From: Ambrosia x helenae
Lineage: Eukaryota > Streptophyta > Magnoliopsida > Asterales > Asteraceae
Direction: 5' to 3'
Length of the DNA: 64,000 bases
Assembly: GCA_030844895.1 (NCBI GenBank)
Contig: CM061227.1
Coordinates: forward strand, 107,354,659 to 107,418,658
Shown: positions 22,169 to 33,245 of the stretch, in pieces
Layout: every line of letters starts with the position of its first letter
Numbering within the stretch: position 1 is the stretch's first letter
Translations under genes and position numbers: made by a program
The notes under the pieces: generated by a model
Databases searched by the model: none
The model's input: the letters and a program-made list of their open reading frames with translations, nothing else
Told to the model about the DNA's origin: nothing

Positions 22169-24741
22169 TGTAACACCCCAACCGATGGCGGAATCATCGA
22201 GGTGCCACGTAGTGACGATTGTTCAAAAGCTCATGGTACTAAAATGTAAATATTATTGAATAATCAAAATTGTCTTACATGGAAATGGAAAATACATTGT
22301 CTAAATGAAATGTAAATACTGAAATAACTGAATTAAAATAAAGCACTAAATGTTCCTTGCTAAAGCACTAGATCAAACTGCACCTGAAACATGTACAAAA
22401 TAGATTTGGTCAACATATGAAATGTTGGTGAGCATTCCTAGTTTTGATATATATAGTAGGTTGAAAAGTTATACAATTCAAGTGCAAGCTACAGTGCAAA
22501 TATGTAAACTATGTATCATACAAATGAGCGAAATCAACCCTGTGACTGTATAATGTACTGTATGAACTGTAGTGTACTCAACCAATAAATGGATGATAAC
22601 TTAACACTGGCCACGGATTCTCCGATGAAAAAGGGGGAGAATCAATCTAGGCGGGTTGTCAATCCAAATAGCGCTATCCAATGTTAAGGTCGGCTTGTAC
22701 CATGTTAATGATTTCACTAAGTACAAATGTAATCCACATGTATTGTCTAAGCATAAAGCACGTTGTAAGCAATGCACATAGTACTAGAATTGTATTGTAA
22801 AAATGTAAACTTGTATTTGAAATTGTAATAGTGTACATGTAACACCCCAAAAATGTATAAAAGCAAAAAGGGGTAGGAATACTCACTGTTTACGTAATAG
22901 CTTGAAATTGAACTTGGACAACGAAATATGTGTTGGAATTATCTCAAAGTATCAACCTAAAGAATTTGATAATATGTAAGGGATATAACTCTAGGATACA
23001 TGTATTTCTAGGGCTTCGAATTTGGGGATAAACGTTTATATGTTTATTAAACAATTTGTTTATTAAATATAAGAAATTTAATGAATAAATAAATAAAAGT
23101 CTCTTGGCAAAATTTTAAGTTGAATATGGTCACAACATAAGGTTTTAAGTATGAAAATAATTTTTATAAAATTATTTTCTTGAAAATAGGATATTTAATC
23201 TAATTATTTCAAATTGTCAAAATACGACTTTAATATCTAAAAATATTAAAATCAAAGAATTTCTGAATTAAAAATTGTATTTCAGTTCTAGATAGTTAGA
23301 AATAATTTATGTAAAATTTTGGTGCAAAACTATTGTAAAATGAATTTATTATGATTTATTTATGATTAAAACTAACAAAAATTAATTAAAAATATAAAAT
23401 AAATGGTTTTTCTGAAATAAAAATATTTTCTGGAATGTTTAAGAATATACAAGTCTAGGATAATTTTTGTAAAATTTAATAAAATCGTTTAGATATTTTT
23501 ATAGAATTTAATAAATATAAATGATTAAACTTGTATTATTAATAATATATATTAAATAAATTATTTTTGAAAAACTAAAATTTGAGTGATGAACTTTATC
23601 ATTTGAAGATCATATGATAATTTTTGTAGAATCTATAAAACACGTTTAGTATTTTAAAACGATTTTTAAAAGTTAATAGCAAAAATGTAAAAGAAAAGGG
23701 AGTTTGTTTAAAAAAATGAAATGATTGCCCACCCTTGGGCTCGAACCTGTGACCCTTCGTTTTGTAAGAGTTGTGTTAACCATCTGATCTGGACAAGTAG
23801 TTTGTGTTATTTTCGTTTCATAAAAATTATATATGTATCAGATTAATGTGTTCTTCCCCAATTCAATATGATGAACCCTAGCTTTATCAATTAGCCGATT
23901 TAACAAGCAATAGCCCCTGTAATGTTGGGGCTATTGCTCGTGTATATCCGATTAACAAAACCCACGAAGAAAACGAAACTTACAGACACGTATACGGCTC
24001 GATTAGTTGAGTTAAGCGAAAGTCAACTCGATTCAATAAGCTTTGATTAACGGGTTTAAAACAGAAATTGAAGGTAAGGGGAAGATTATTGGCGAGTAAT
24101 GATGGTCTAGACGCGTTCAATTTATAGTACAATAACGAAATTGGAAGGTTTAAATTTGTTGACTTGAAATGGTCAAAACGAGTTAATAAGCCTTGTAATC
24201 ATGCGATTGATGAGCTGATACGCGTCATGGATGTGCGGGATTAATGGCTAGTCTATAATTGTCCTTAAATTCAGTCAAGGTTTCCAAAAAAAAAAAAGGA
24301 TTTATTGCTGCTGCCACTGATTCGCGTACAGCCAAGAAGAAGAAAGAAAGGGCAGCGAAAATTGGGTATTAATATTTAATGGTTGAGATATAAAGCAAGT
24401 TTGTTGGTAGCTCAGTTGGTGTAAGCGTTGGTGTTGCTCCAGCTTCTGCCCGGGTTCGATCCCTGGCAGAGGCGTTTTATTTTTTTTTTTAACTGATAAG
24501 GGGAAATGATTTGGGCCTGGTGTCTTGGGCTTCTTGATGGGTTGGGTAACACACAATAAAAAGTAGTTGGGTTAGTGGTTGGGTCTTGGGCTTAGGTTAT
24601 GGTTTGGGTATGGTTTGGTTTAGAGATGGTAGGAATTTGTATATATAAAATCTGATTTTTTTTTTATTAATAAGATTATTATTATTATTATTATTATTAT
24701 ATAAAAAAATATATAATGAAAGAAAAGTGACGGATGTCACA
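22169..24741 (-). repeat. 5' LTR of the gag-only element
   Basis: 2,573 bp, matching 16535-19111. Differences noticed include G/A at the GCAAGCTGCAGTG site, A/T at AAGGGAAATAAC, and C/T at ATATAACGAAAG, plus homopolymer and ATT-repeat length. Transcription should start within it and run leftward. Confidence 0.93.
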
Positions 24742-24746
24742 TTGGA

Positions 24747-25123
24747 ACCCTATAGGGGCCCCATACATCTAAGTGAACTAGCTCACCTAAAGTGGTGGTT
24801 TTATGTTCACTTAGGGGAAATGGTTCCCTATGTTGCTTGGACTTGTGACACACATCACAAGGTCCTTCATTAGCAACAAATTTGATTCCCAGAATAGGTT
24901 CTAATTTCCTAATCACTATATCAGATGGATGACCCAACCTAGCATGCCAAAGTTCAGAAACTTTACTACTTAAAACACATACTTGTTTATTCACATATGA
25001 TCCACCACAAAAATATAACCCTTCAAGCTGGTTACCAGTCACCAGGGTTTTCCTGGTGGACAAATCCTGAATATAACAAGTATTCTCATCAAATCCAACA
25101 AACAGGTTGTTATCCTTAGCTAA
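24747..25123 (-). pseudogene. Ty1/copia pol, protease end and integrase zinc-binding region
   Basis: This is the other side of the integrase split by the gag-only element. The frame shows TRKTLVTGNQLEGLYF, the pre-integrase segment, then ELWHARLGHPS...CDVCHKSKQ, the HHCC zinc-binding module, then LVHLDVWGPYR with the first catalytic Asp. The TSD TTGGA (24742-24746 and 16530-16534) marks where the frame stops and resumes. At its upstream end the frame is offset by one base from gag-protease because of an apparent 1-bp deletion near 25121-25126. Confidence 0.88.
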
Positions 25124-26257
25124 TTATGCATAGAAATCAGATTAATACAGTATTCAGGTACAACAAACACATCATGTAAGACCACACCATTTCCAAGTGT
25201 TAAATTTCCTATTTTAGTTACCAAAGCTTTGGTTCCATTAGGATGTTTAACATATATTTTTAAATCTGACACATCAACAAAATCTGTAAGATCATGTTCA
25301 CTTGTGACCATGTGCTGATTAGCACCTGAATCTATAATCCAACCTATTTTAAACTTAGTTCCACTACTATTAAAGCAAAACACAGGTTTAATACTCACAT
25401 TAGCACAAAAAGGATCAATCAAATTACCTGTAACATTACAGCTTTGGGGTACTTCATTAGACTTATCACCTATCAGACTAAGCAATTTAGTCAACTGATC
25501 ATTAGTCAAAGAAGTAATAGGAACATCAAGTTTTTCATTACTGTTACTACTACTACTATTGTTGGAGAGAACCTTTTTTGATTGACCCCCTCTTGGTCTT
25601 ATCCAAGAAGGATAGCCAATTATTTCGAAACACTTATCAATGGTGTGACCAGTCTTGTTACAATGAGTACATTTTAGACTTTGATTACCACTTTTATTTT
25701 TCTTATTAGAATCAAAAACCTGTGTAGTTTTGGCCATAAGACCCATAGGTTGTGACCTTTTGGGACCCATGCTAGAGTTTCTATGGGATTCCTCCCTTGA
25801 AACAATAGCAAAGGCCTCTTTTACAGATGGTAATTGTTCTCTCAACAAAAGTGTAGTCCTAACATTAATGTACACACTATCAAGACCCATCAAAAACTGC
25901 ATCAACTTAATCATATGATTAAAATTATTGAACTCTTTAGCAGCATTGCACACACATGTTGGTAACTGAATTATTTGATCTAACTGTTTCCACATTATAT
26001 TCAGTTTATGATAATAATCAGAGACAGGCATACCAGACTGTGTAAACGAGTTAATTTTTTGATACAAATCAAACACAACTGACCCATCTACTTTATCATA
26101 GGTTTCTTGAAGTTCTATCCAGACATCACTAGCAAGTTTTGAAAACACATGTCCCATATATAACTCCTCACTAATAGAGTTTAAAATCCATGTCATAACA
26201 ATAGAGTTACATCTATCCCATTGTCTAGCAAGAACAATATCAGTTTGAGACCTAGCA
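25120..26257 (-). pseudogene. Ty1/copia gag and protease, N-terminally truncated and frameshifted
   Basis: Gag makes the particle; the zinc knuckle binds RNA. The frame begins at the nested-element junction with RSQTDIVLARQWDRCNS, continues through the UBN2-type gag domain (SEELYMGHVFSK...YDKVDGSVVFDLYQK...SDYYHKLN), a CCHC knuckle CTHCNKTGHTIDKC, and an aspartic protease with IIDSGANQHMV. It ends early at 25120-25122 (LISMHN, stop), where the related element continues; the one-base loss there puts the next segment in another frame. About 100 residues at the gag N-terminus are missing, lost at the deletion junction near 34873. Confidence 0.85.
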
Positions 26258-28986
26258 TGTCACACCCTCAAATTCCACATGCGGGGTTTTACCGCGAGGC
26301 GCATGACAAACCAGGATCTAAGTCAACGGTCACAATAAACGACACTATATGATACGTAAAATGAAATAAACAACCATCAAGTTTTCATAAATCCATTCGC
26401 TGCGGAAGCGTAACTTTTATTACAACCCAAAATGTAAAAGTACGTAAGTCTGAAAAGGACAAGACAATGCATATGAATCCTAGACGCCGTGTGACTCCGT
26501 GCGCCTATGATAAGCTGCTACCTCAACGACCTGAGACAAACATGCTAAAAACGTCAGCAAATAATGCCGGTGAGTTCACAGGTTTTATATTAAACGTTTT
26601 AAGTAATAAAAGCCATCATGTTACCACCATGTCAGAATTAATAGCGTTAGCTAGACGCATGAGTTGTACTACCACGACCGGAAACCATTACAGACAACGA
26701 GATATGATTTTTGCCCGAAATGATTTAGCTTACGACCGAGACAATATGCACCCACCCGGCTCCCAGCCGACGGGTGGGGTCTGTCAATCCCAATAGATCT
26801 ATCCACATTTCCCCCGTTATGCTATCCAGCATATTCATGGTTTCCCCGGGACTTTACGTATCGTATAGTATGTAAATGAACTAACACTAGTATAACATGA
26901 TAATTTATGAAATATGTATAAAGCATGTGTCTCCCCCGAAATGTAAAAACGTAAAGTGGGGCCGTGAAACTCACCTGATGCTGCTCTTCGTACTAAGACA
27001 AGTAAACCTGTTCAATAGACGACCCCTAATACCGGTGACCTATCATGACGAGCGTATAAGGCGTTAGACTAACAACCCGTAGGTTGATTAGTCCCTAGTA
27101 GTCCAGACCATAACCGTGTATATATGAAATGATGTTTCAAACGTTTAACCGACCGCACCAGACAAGGCCCGACATCCCATTGGTGACCCGACATCTCATG
27201 TGTTAGATAAATACAAGACATCATGCCACATATGCAATTAAACACTTAATACGCGCAACAGTTCACCTAGTCTAGCATAATGTCCAATTAACGCGTAAAC
27301 AGGTCCGAACACGTATTACTAAGTCATTGGGTGTATCCCGGGTTCCTGTCATGTTCCTAGGCGTCAAATCATGTTCAGGGATGTTAAAATATACATACAG
27401 CAGCATTACACGCGATTAGGAATCAAACTAGCATTTAGGGAAAAGTCAACATGTGATTGGGGATGGTCAACAGGCAATTAGCATGCTAATCGCCTATACA
27501 GCATGCGATTGGGATGCCAATCGCCCCCTAAGGGGCCTAATCGCCTATAACAGCATGCGATTATGATGCTAATCGCCTGCTGCAGCTGCACAATGCAATT
27601 TCGCGCGTTTAACGCTCCAAATCAGATCCGAAACATGTAAAAACATCCAATAATCATCCTAACACCTTAACAAACATATTTCAAGCAAAACCCCTAAGTT
27701 TTCATCGTTCTAACAGTTCCGAATGCGAGCGTTTTCCCAAAATAGCAACTTAGCATGTAAACATCACATCAACATGCAAAAACTTGCCCTAAATAGCAAT
27801 TATTCAGATTAAATCGCATAACCACGTTGTCCGATAGCATCCTACTGTTCTAGCATCATCCTAGAGCAAACCCTAACATCATTCAATCAACAACATACCT
27901 CATATCATCCTTAATCATCCAAAATCCTTCAAATGGGTCAAAACATCAAGTATCAACAATACACAACCAAAACCATTCAAACTCCTAGGACATCATCATA
28001 CTAACTTGTAACAGCCATAAACATCATAATAACACAAAAACAACCATGATTCAATCCTAAAAATTCTATCTTTAATCACATATAACACATATAACACATG
28101 TAAAGGTGTGGGTTTGTTTAAAAACGGTTTTAAATGGATTTTCAAAGACAAAAACATTTATAAGTCAGGTCTGGACGTTTAGGGAGTAAAACATAATCAT
28201 TTAAAGGTTTGGGTTTGAAGAACACACCTTGTATTCAAGAGGTGATGATGGAATAAGCTTGAAAATGGTTGTTTTGATGCAAAAACGAGTTCCAGAGGGT
28301 GTTTGTGTGTTGGGTTATGTTATGGGACGGCTAGGGTTGCACAAATGATGTTTTGGAGGTCAAGGGTGGTATTTATAGGCGTTTCTAGTCGTCCAGCACG
28401 TAACACGCGATTATGCAGCTTTACACGCGATTAGGAAGCCTAATCGCATGTAAGTTCATGCGATTGGGGCCTAATCGCATGAACAGTCATGCGATCAGCC
28501 CCTACTCGCCCCTAAGGTCCCCCACTCGCCCCTCCTATAGGCGATTGGGCTTCCCTAATCGCCTATAGGGGCTGTTTTCGTGTGTTTTGCGCGTTAAACC
28601 CCGTTTTAACATATGTTAACACATATTCACATACCGACAAGTCACATAATGATTGTAAACATATAATGCATGATAAATAACACGTTCCCGCCCGATCACC
28701 AATTCCCGGGACTCGAGACTTGCGTGGGTGCGTTAAACCCGGCGATTCCACGAATCACCGATTCTTGTACACGTGGTTATGGACCGACACCCAATGGTCT
28801 CTCGAACCATTGTAACGACTCCCGATGATTCCCGAATCATCGGTACGACTCAACTGACCCAGTCAAGTATGATATTAAGTAGTTGTTTTCAATGTTTTCG
28901 TTGAGATAGACTCGTATGTATGTAAAGTATGAAACGCATGAATGTAAAGTATAATAAGTATTAACCTGAATATGCCGGGTGTCACA
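26258..28986 (-). repeat. 3' LTR of the Tekay-type element (complete)
   Basis: 2,729 bp, TGTCACACCCTCAAATTCC...GGTGTCACA. Two clusters of GCGATT / AATCGC words occur at about 27405-27570 and 28395-28575, many in inverted pairs. An incidental open frame at 26467-26796 lies in it and recurs in the other LTR; it has no recognisable domain. Confidence 0.93.
27405..28575. repeat. Two clusters of GCGATT/AATCGC words in the Tekay-type LTR
   Basis: The first cluster (27405-27570) has pairs such as GCATGCGATTGGGATGCCAA and CCTAATCGCC; the second (28395-28575) has TACACGCGATTAGGAAGCC, TAATCGCATG, CATGCGATTGGGGCCTAATC and CTATAGGCGATTGGG. At least 15 copies are visible on the two strands together, many able to pair as short hairpins. 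The right LTR keeps only the first cluster (34393-34563). Confidence 0.75.
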
Positions 28987-29122
28987 TCATCCCCCAGTTG
29001 AAAGAATTTTCGTCCCGAAAATTTAATGAAGTCCGAAGATGAAGAGATGAAAGGAAGAAAGAAAAGAAAAATTTTCCCGTTGTTACATCATCCCCCAGTT
29101 GAAAGGAATCTCGACCCGAGAT

Positions 29123-30752
29123 TCATTTGGCTTTGGAAGCAACATAGTTCGATTCAAACGCACGCTTAGGAAATAGATGAGGGTACTTAGCCTTCATCTG
29201 ATCTTCTCGCTCCCACGTGAACTCCGGTCCACGATTTGAATTCCAACGAACCTTAACGATGCGGATTTTACTCCGACGAAGGCTACGAATCTTATAATCT
29301 AGGATTTCAACTGGTTCCTCCACGATACGTAAACGATCATCAACTCTGATTTCTTCGAGAGGAACTACGAGAGATTCGTCCGCCAAGCACTTCTTAAGAT
29401 TCGAGACATGGAAGACGTTATGCACGCCACTAAGCTCGGCTGGTAAGTCAAGTCTGTATGCCACCGGCCCAATACGTTCCAGGATTGGGAATGGTCCGAC
29501 ATAACGAGGGTTAAGCTTGCCGCGCTTCCCGAAGCGTATAACGCCCTTCCATGGAGATACCTTCAATAAAACCTTGTCGCCAACCTGGAACTCCAAAGGT
29601 TTGCGACGACGATCAGCGTAGCTCTTCTGACGATCACGAGCTGCCGCCATACGATTACGAATTTGTACGATCTTTTCGGAAGTTTCGTACACCATTTCTG
29701 GACCAGTGAGTTGGCTTTCGCCCACCTCGGCCCAGCAAAGAGGGGACCGACACTTCCGTCCATACAGAGCCTCGAACGGTGCCGCCTTAATGCTGGAGTG
29801 GTAACTATTGTTGTAAGAGAACTCCACCAACGGTAGGTGAACCTCCCAACTCTTACCGAAATCGATGACACATGCTCGAAGCATGTCTTCAAGCGTCTGA
29901 ATCGTCCGCTCGCTCTGACCGTCAGTTTGCGGATGATATGCGGTGCTCATGTCCAGTTGAGTACCCAACGCTTTATGTAATTGTTTCCAGAAACGGGAAG
30001 CGAAACGAGGATCACGATCGGAGATGATAGAGACGGGCACCCCGTGCTTGGAAACCACTTCCTTAATATAGATACGAGACAACCGCTCCAGACTGTCGGT
30101 TTCCTTAATAGCGAGGAAATGTGCGGACTTTGTCAACCGGTCGACAATCACCCAGATCATGTCACAACCACTGGGCGACTTCGGAAGTTTGGTCACAAAA
30201 TACATGGTAATCCGTTCCCATTTCCATTCAGGAATTTCAGGTTGCTGTAGGAGACCAGACGGCTTCTGGTACTCCACCTTGACCTTAGCACAGGTCAGAC
30301 ATTTGCTGACATACGAAGCTATGTCAGCCTTCATGTTGGGCCACCAATAGAGTATCTTTAGGTCCTGATACATCTTATCGGAACCCGGATGAATAGAATA
30401 CCGGGATTTGTGAGCTTCGTCCATGACAAGCCCCCGCAAACCCCCAAATAAAGGAACCCAAACGCGCTCGGCAAAGTAATGCAGGCCATCAGACCCAAGC
30501 TCGAGGTGTTTATCAGCACCGTGCATGGTTTCAGCTTTAAGGTTTTCCTCCTTCAAAGCTTCCAATTGAGCCGAACGAATTTGGTCAGGCAACGAAGAAT
30601 GAATGGTGAGCTGTAAGGCGCGAACACGACGAGGTTTCACAGACTCCTTTCTGCTCAAGGCGTCTGCCACAACGTTCGCCTTACCAGGATGGTACTTGAT
30701 GGCGCAGTCATAGTCGTTCAGGAGTTCAACCCAACGTCGTTGCCGCATGTTC
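29123..30752 (-). pseudogene. Tekay-type integrase with chromodomain, first catalytic Asp replaced by Tyr
   Basis: From the RNase H tail (LNMRQRRWVELLNDYDCAIK...VVADALSRK) the frame runs through a zinc-binding HHCC module (AHKSRYSIHPGSDK...CLTCAK), the catalytic core, a GPY/F module (RYVGPFPILERIGPVAYRL) and a chromodomain (EPVEILDYKIRSLRRSKI...VRWNSNRGPEFTWE) to a stop at 29123. The core has IISDRDPRF (second Asp) and GQSERTIQTLEDML (Glu), but the first motif reads WERITMYFVTKLP where the family has MDFVT: the codon at 30200-30202 is TAT instead of GAT. A 1-bp loss near 30753 separates this frame from the upstream RT-RNase H. Chromodomains of this kind steer insertion to heterochromatin. Confidence 0.9.
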
Positions 30753-32282
30753 AATACTTTTCGTCGAAAATATGCTGGAGACTCTTGTGATCGGTGTATA
30801 CTTCGCACTTGGTACCGTACAAGTAATGTCTCCAGATCTTCAACGCAAAGATCACTGCACCCAACTCTAAATCATGAGTGGTGTAGTTCTTTTCATGGAC
30901 TTTAAGTTGGCGAGAGGCGTAGGCAATAACCTTCCCGCGTTGCATTAACACACAACCGAGACCACGAATGGAAGCGTCACAGTACACAACAAAATCATAT
31001 GTGCCCTCAGGTAAGGATAAGATGGGCGCAGAGCAAAGTTTAAGTTTCAGCATCTGAAATGCTGATTCCTGCGGTTCTCCCCAGTCGAACTTTCGGTCCT
31101 TCTGGGTAAGAGTGGTGAGGGGTTGAGCGATCTTCGAAAATCCCTCAATGAAACGACGATAGTAACCCGCAAGGCCTAGGAATTGCCGCACCTCAGATGG
31201 CGTCTTTGGTGCTTCCCATTCCTTAATAGCTTCAATCTTGGCCGGATCGACATGAATTCCTAGTTCATTAACCACATGCCCTAGGAATTGTACTTCACGT
31301 AACAAGAAATCACACTTTGAGAACTTAGCATACAACTGCTCCCGTCTCAAAAGTTCCAAGACTAATCGTAAGTGTTCCTCATGATCCGTCTCGTTCTTAG
31401 AATAAACCAAAATGTCGTCGATAAACACGATAACGAATTTATCGAGATAGGGCTTGCAAACGCGGTTCATCAAGTCCATGAAAACAGCGGGTGCATTCGT
31501 AAGACCGAAGGGCATGACCAGGAACTCGAAGTGGCCATAGCGTGTACGAAAGGCGGTCTTTGGAATGTCAGCTTCTTGTACCCGCAGTTGATGATACCCA
31601 CAACGATCACACCTAGGCAGCCTACCAGTATAACCACCCTGCTTTTGCCCAGAAGACGAACCCGTAGTCTCAAACTTCTTATGCTGCTGCTGCTGAGGCT
31701 GCGCCGTACCCTTACCCGTGTTATCCCATTTCCTCTTGTTGCTGTCAGAGGTCTTCACCACAGTACCCTTAGGAGGCAAAAGACCCTCCTGAACCTTCTG
31801 TTTAGTCAACCTGTGAGCCAATCGAATGGTATCCCGAAGTGTAGTAGCATCATTAGCGGTCACCAACCCGCGAATCTCAGGCACCAACCCACTGATGTAG
31901 AACTCAATAGCCTTATATTCAGGCGTCACAGAATCCGGGCACAAAAGTGCCAACTCATGGTAGCGAGTGGTATACTCCTCTATCTCAGATCCCACCATCT
32001 GATGATTCCACAGCTCGTGCTCCAAACTCTTGATCTCATCCCTGGGACAGTACTCCATCTTCAAACGAAACACAAATTCGGTCCATGGCAACGCATGGGC
32101 CTCCAGTAAACCAATGGTCTGTACAGTCGAATTCCACCAAGTCAAAGCGCGTCCCTCAAACGTACCCGAAGCATACTTCACACGAAACTCCTCAGGGCAG
32201 TTGCACATGGAGAAAGCAGACTCAACCTTCTCCAACCAACGGAGTAGTCCCACAGCCCCCTCAGTCCCACTGAAGTTATGGG
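30751..32282 (-). pseudogene. Gag-RT-RNase H fusion of the Tekay-type element, created by an in-frame deletion
   Basis: The frame starts in the gag domain (GLLRWLEKVESAFSMCNCPEE, ALTWWN, TTRYHELALLCPDS) and reaches the linker before the zinc knuckle, LPRCDRCGYHQ. Here, near 31588-31600, it passes directly into reverse transcriptase: LRVQEADIPKTAFRTRYGH, MPFGLTNAPAVFMDLMNRV, the active site FIDDILVYSK, then RNase H (YCDASIRGLG, DLELGAVIF, YTDHKSLQ). The zinc knuckle, protease and RT fingers are absent. Gag's CGYH and RT's SGYHQ share the same codons, so the deletion probably used that short homology. The frame ends at 30751 through a frameshift, and its start is separated from the gag N-terminus by another 1-bp loss near 32282. 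Confidence 0.88.
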
Positions 32283-32356
32283 CTTGCAGTCCTGGAACAT
32301 CTTATAAGTACAGTGGACTGGAGGAGGTGGAGGTGGTGGAGGAGGAAAAGCATCCC

Positions 32357-32617
32357 CTATTACCAAAAAAAAGGCAACACGGTCAGAAAACAATCATCAC
32401 ACGACAAAAGATAAGGAATGAGGGTAGGAGTAATTAAATTACCACCATGGCCCTGGTGGGCGGCCTGCTGCGCAGCAATAGCAGCTGCCACGTGCTCCTG
32501 GATCAGATTATTCAGCTCCGCCTGGGTCATGCTGATGTTACCACGACCCCCATTACGTCCACCGCCATTTCGGCCACCAACACGACCACCAACGCGATCA
32601 CCACGACGTCCTGCCAT
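32357..32617 (-). pseudogene. Tekay-type gag N-terminus with a probable 86-nt intron
   Basis: ATG at 32617 opens MAGRRGDRVGGRVGGRNGGG, followed by a short coiled region TQAELNNLIQEHVAAAIAA. The frame would stop at 32360, but a GT donor (32442-32441) and AG acceptor (32358-32357) remove 86 nt and continue in frame into GDAFPPPPPPPPVHCTYKMF, normal gag sequence. That joined frame breaks again near 32282, where one base seems to be missing. 32618-33230 is the leader with no other gene. Confidence 0.65.
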
Positions 32618-33245
32618 CTTCTGTCAAGATCAAAGACAAGACATCAGATTCCAGAACAGATAACGAAGAATCATGAAGAAACCGTAAGTAATAAAGTTAA
32701 TCAAAGAATTGGATCCCATCATAGTCATTAGATCAAACACAGAGTCCACCAGGATTTCCATGCATCTCAACTTATTATTTCGTGTGCACCCGAAATGATA
32801 AGTCGCTCTACATGGTCCCCGAGGCGTGCTCCTAGCCTGACCTTCAAACCACCAGGCACCCATGTTCAAGATATAAAACAGCAAGTACAAGTGTGCGATA
32901 ATGTGTGCAAGCAAGTGTGTCCGTTGGAGTATAAAAATGGGAGATGTCCGAATCTTGGACAAATCTCCGTAGGATGCCGAAGCCACTCCAACGTACGCCA
33001 CCGCCGTGCAAGGGTAGTAAGGCTCCTCGTTTCCAGCACGAAGTTGAAGAACAAGATAGGAAATAAGAGTAATAGATAGGTGATGTAAGCATAAATGATA
33101 ATAACGAATGTAATACGAATACCCCGGCAATTCCCATATGACATGACTTATATGAATGTGACCGTCTAGTGTGTGCGACTCGGCTATAGACTTGACTTCA
33201 ACATGCAGTCCTAGTTCACTATAACCATTGGCTCTGATACCAATC

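Larger units (their letters stand above)
16535..24741 (-). mobile_element. Gag-only Ty3-type LTR retrotransposon (TR-GAG-like), nested in copia integrase
   Basis: LTRs of 2,577 and 2,573 bp differ by about 6 substitutions plus simple-repeat length changes. The TSD TTGGA is perfect on both sides. Minus-strand primer site TGGTATCAGAGCC lies at 22153-22165 and a purine tract (AAAAGTAGGGGATGC) lies inside 19112. The 3.06-kb interior encodes one intact gag and nothing resembling protease, RT, RNase H or integrase. Plant elements with this design have been described as TR-GAG: they must borrow pol from an autonomous relative. With only about 0.2% LTR divergence this copy is very young, so such help was available recently. 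Confidence 0.93.

Noticed and set aside
26467..26796. 109-codon plus-strand frame, repeated at 33455-33784 (also the 70-codon minus-strand frames at 17040-17252 and 22674-22886)
   Set aside because: Present twice only because LTRs are duplicated. No domain, and it lies in LTR sequence opposite or unrelated to element coding.
31372..32731. Several 80-245-codon plus-strand frames
   Set aside because: They are the reverse strand of gag and RT coding sequence; composition effects only.
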